Source: Clostridiales bacterium (GTDB lineage: Bacteria; Bacillota; Clostridia; Saccharofermentanales; Saccharofermentanaceae). From it: DNA of 64,000 nt. The DNA lies in assembly GCA_017527865.1 (NCBI GenBank), contig JAFXPN010000013.1, forward strand, positions 40,212-104,211, given 5' to 3'. Shown piece after piece: positions 62,736 through 64,000 of the stretch. The notes under the pieces are model-generated. The model saw nothing but the letters and a program-made list of their open reading frames with translations. It did not search any database and was not told the origin of the DNA. Every line of letters begins with the position of its first letter. Position 1 is the first letter of the stretch. The translations under genes were made by a program, and so were the position numbers.

Positions 62736-63794
62736 ATGAAAAATAAGATATGCAGAAGCTGTAACAGTGTAAACGGGGAACGCGCCACATATTGCAGGAA
62801 ATGCGGTGCATCGCTTGATGATGCATTGATCAAGGAGGTTGTGCCCAAAGACGAGCCGAAGACTGCTTTCAGAGCAGCTCCGAGATCAGCGGAACAGGTT
62901 GCAAAGGAGAGAGAGAGGGCTAATGACCCCGGCAGGACCAGCAGAGGTACTGTCAGAGGAGTTGCCAAGCCCAAGAACGTTTTGGCCGTAACGCCCAAAT
63001 GTCCGGTCAAACCCAAGGTGCTGTATTGGCCGTTTATCGTCTCCATGGCATCGGCTCTGGCTATGTTTACTTTGATCATAGTGTTTGCGGTCAATTATCA
63101 GAATTCAAAGAATGATCCGGCGTCACCTCAGTCTGCAGGTTCCGCTGCGCAGACATCGGCACAGACCGAGTCTGTTCCGGCAGATCTGTCCGAGGCATCT
63201 TTTGAGGCAGTTGAAGATCAGATCTACACCGGAGAACCTTTAACGCCTCAGTTATCACTCGTCTTAAACGGTGAAGACTTGACCGAAGGTGAGGATTATA
63301 CCGTTACATATGAGGATAATGTCAGCTTAGGAACAGCTGCTGTTTATATTGACGGAATTGATGGGTACACAGGGACACTGACCGCTTCTTTCAACATCGT
63401 AAGCGGTGATGCGGTGTGTGATGATCCTGCAAACCGCGGGATCGTCGATCTTGTCATGCGTTTAAGTTCCTCGATGCTCGGACGCAATCCCACATCGGAT
63501 GAATTGACAGATCAGGTTAACAGGCTTAAGAATGAAGAGATTACGGGAAGTGATCTCGTAAATGAGATCATCTTCGGAGATGAGTGTGAAGCGAGGGGAC
63601 TTTCCGATAATGACTTCGTGAGTGCATTCTATTACGGCGTCCTTGCCAGACAGGCGGATGAACAGGGTCTTGCTTATAATGTTGCTTTGCTCGAAGACGG
63701 CATGAGCAGGAGTGATCTTGTCAACAGCATTATAAGTGATCCGGACGGTGAGTTCGCGATCATCTGCAATTCCATCGGTATTGAGACCCTTTAA
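62736..63794 (+). CDS. Zinc-ribbon, membrane-anchored DUF4214 protein
   Basis: 352 residues. N-terminal cytosolic zinc ribbon (CRSCNSVNGERATYCRKCGA, residues 5-24), a basic linker, one helix (about 99-121), then an outer part: a Ser/Thr/Ala spacer, a beta-rich bacterial Ig-like repeat (about 150-225, YTGEPLTPQLSLVLNG... YTVTYEDN) and a DUF4214 domain (about 235-350, LGRNPTSDEL, ARQADEQGLAYNV). DUF4214 links it to the SGNH protein at 54321. Adjacent to the FHA gene, so a phospho-signal to surface link is possible. Confidence 0.78.
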   Translation: MKNKICRSCNSVNGERATYCRKCGASLDDALIKEVVPKDEPKTAFRAAPRSAEQVAKERERANDPGRTSRGTVRGVAKPKNVLAVTPKCPVKPKVLYWPFIVSMASALAMFTLIIVFAVNYQNSKNDPASPQSAGSAAQTSAQTESVPADLSEASFEAVEDQIYTGEPLTPQLSLVLNGEDLTEGEDYTVTYEDNVSLGTAAVYIDGIDGYTGTLTASFNIVSGDAVCDDPANRGIVDLVMRLSSSMLGRNPTSDELTDQVNRLKNEEITGSDLVNEIIFGDECEARGLSDNDFVSAFYYGVLARQADEQGLAYNVALLEDGMSRSDLVNSIISDPDGEFAIICNSIGIETL

Positions 63795-63906
63795 TAGGAC
63801 ACATTCTCTGTTCTTGTAAATTGTAATAAAGAAATCTGTCCATAAAGTGATAGACTGAAATAACATACCATTCCGGAAACGGAAGAACAGTCTTGAGGAG
63901 CTTTAT

Positions 63907-64000
63907 ATGACACGGATCGTAAATGTCGGCGGCATTGAGATAGGCGGCGGGAATCCCGTAAGGATCCAGTCGATGAACAATACCAGAACACAGGATATTG
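63907..64000 (+). CDS. ispG: 4-hydroxy-3-methylbut-2-enyl diphosphate synthase, 5' end
   Basis: The first 31 codons are visible. TRIVNVGGIEIGGGNPVRIQ followed by SMNNTRTQDI is the invariant start of IspG/GcpE (VGG..IGG..PV.VQSM.NT.T.D), the [4Fe-4S] enzyme of the non-mevalonate isoprenoid pathway. GAGGAG precedes ATG 63907. Cut by the window end. Confidence 0.9.
   Translation, partial: MTRIVNVGGIEIGGGNPVRIQSMNNTRTQDI

Noticed and set aside
1..64000. CRISPR array, insertion sequence, prophage or rRNA operon
   Set aside because: No regularly spaced 25-40-base repeats, no transposase or integrase, no phage structural genes and no rRNA-like sequence were seen.

Overview
The window reads as one contiguous piece of a Clostridia-type (Bacillota) chromosome. 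Most genes have AGGAGG-like ribosome binding sites, the tRNA genes encode CCA, and the gene content is typical of anaerobic gut or rumen Clostridia: two indolepyruvate:ferredoxin oxidoreductases, phenylacetate-CoA ligase, a cysteine-type formate dehydrogenase, SpoIIE-type PP2C phosphatases, a ClpE-like unfoldase, YhaM and DUF4214 surface proteins. A Saccharofermentans- or Oscillospirales-like organism is my guess; nothing here fixes the genus. About 50 protein genes and ten mostly solitary tRNA genes are visible. There is no rRNA, CRISPR array, insertion sequence or phage.

Layout. 1-2945: the end of a sodium:solute symporter, an FAD dehydrogenase and tRNA-Ala. 2946-5947: an AT-rich, atypical stretch with a zinc-ribbon protein of unknown function, a DUF4190-like protein behind a strongly folded leader, and gene debris including a PAS-domain remnant and an apparent decayed copy of the mgtE start. 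5948-11926: MgtE, an aconitase/citrate synthase operon with a consensus promoter, and a zinc-ribbon membrane protein. 11997-20844: tandem GT-C glycosyltransferase paralogs, iorAB, paaK and another GT-C enzyme, closely packed. 20879-28545: tRNA-Glu, uvrA, a ClpE-like gene, an EAL phosphodiesterase and tRNA-Lys. 28615-32223 (minus strand): a CrtI-like flavoprotein and a reductase-ferredoxin-membrane fusion, then tRNA-Gln and tRNA-His. 32313-33546: a GNAT enzyme, an SH3 lipoprotein and tRNA-Gly.

33635-49230 is the centrepiece: 13 co-directional genes with gaps of at most about 33 bases. It starts with a transmembrane PP2C phosphatase and a small conserved partner. These are followed by an NAD(P)H-oxidoreductase subunit, formate dehydrogenase, molybdenum cofactor genes (moeA, mobAB fusion, a second MPT-binding protein, moaC, moaA, MOSC-mogA fusion) and the molybdate transporter modABC. 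moaD and moaE are absent from the locus. After a nuclease-like gene, preceded by four TTGTCG repeats spaced exactly 10 bp apart, a second phosphatase/partner pair follows (50370-52729), so paralogous sensor modules flank the formate/molybdenum locus. 52801-64000 holds tRNA-Arg, a PIG-V-like enzyme, tRNA-Leu(AAG), a DUF4214-SGNH hydrolase, a second iorAB, yhaM, an OGG1-type glycosylase, two tRNA-Val genes, an RlmI-type methyltransferase, FHA and DUF4214 proteins, and the start of ispG.

Functionally, the window suggests amino acid fermentation through aryl-pyruvates to aryl-acetyl-CoA, a partial oxidative TCA branch and formate metabolism on a molybdenum enzyme. Several transcription units appear leaderless: a -10 element lies 6-9 bases before the ATG and there is no Shine-Dalgarno sequence.
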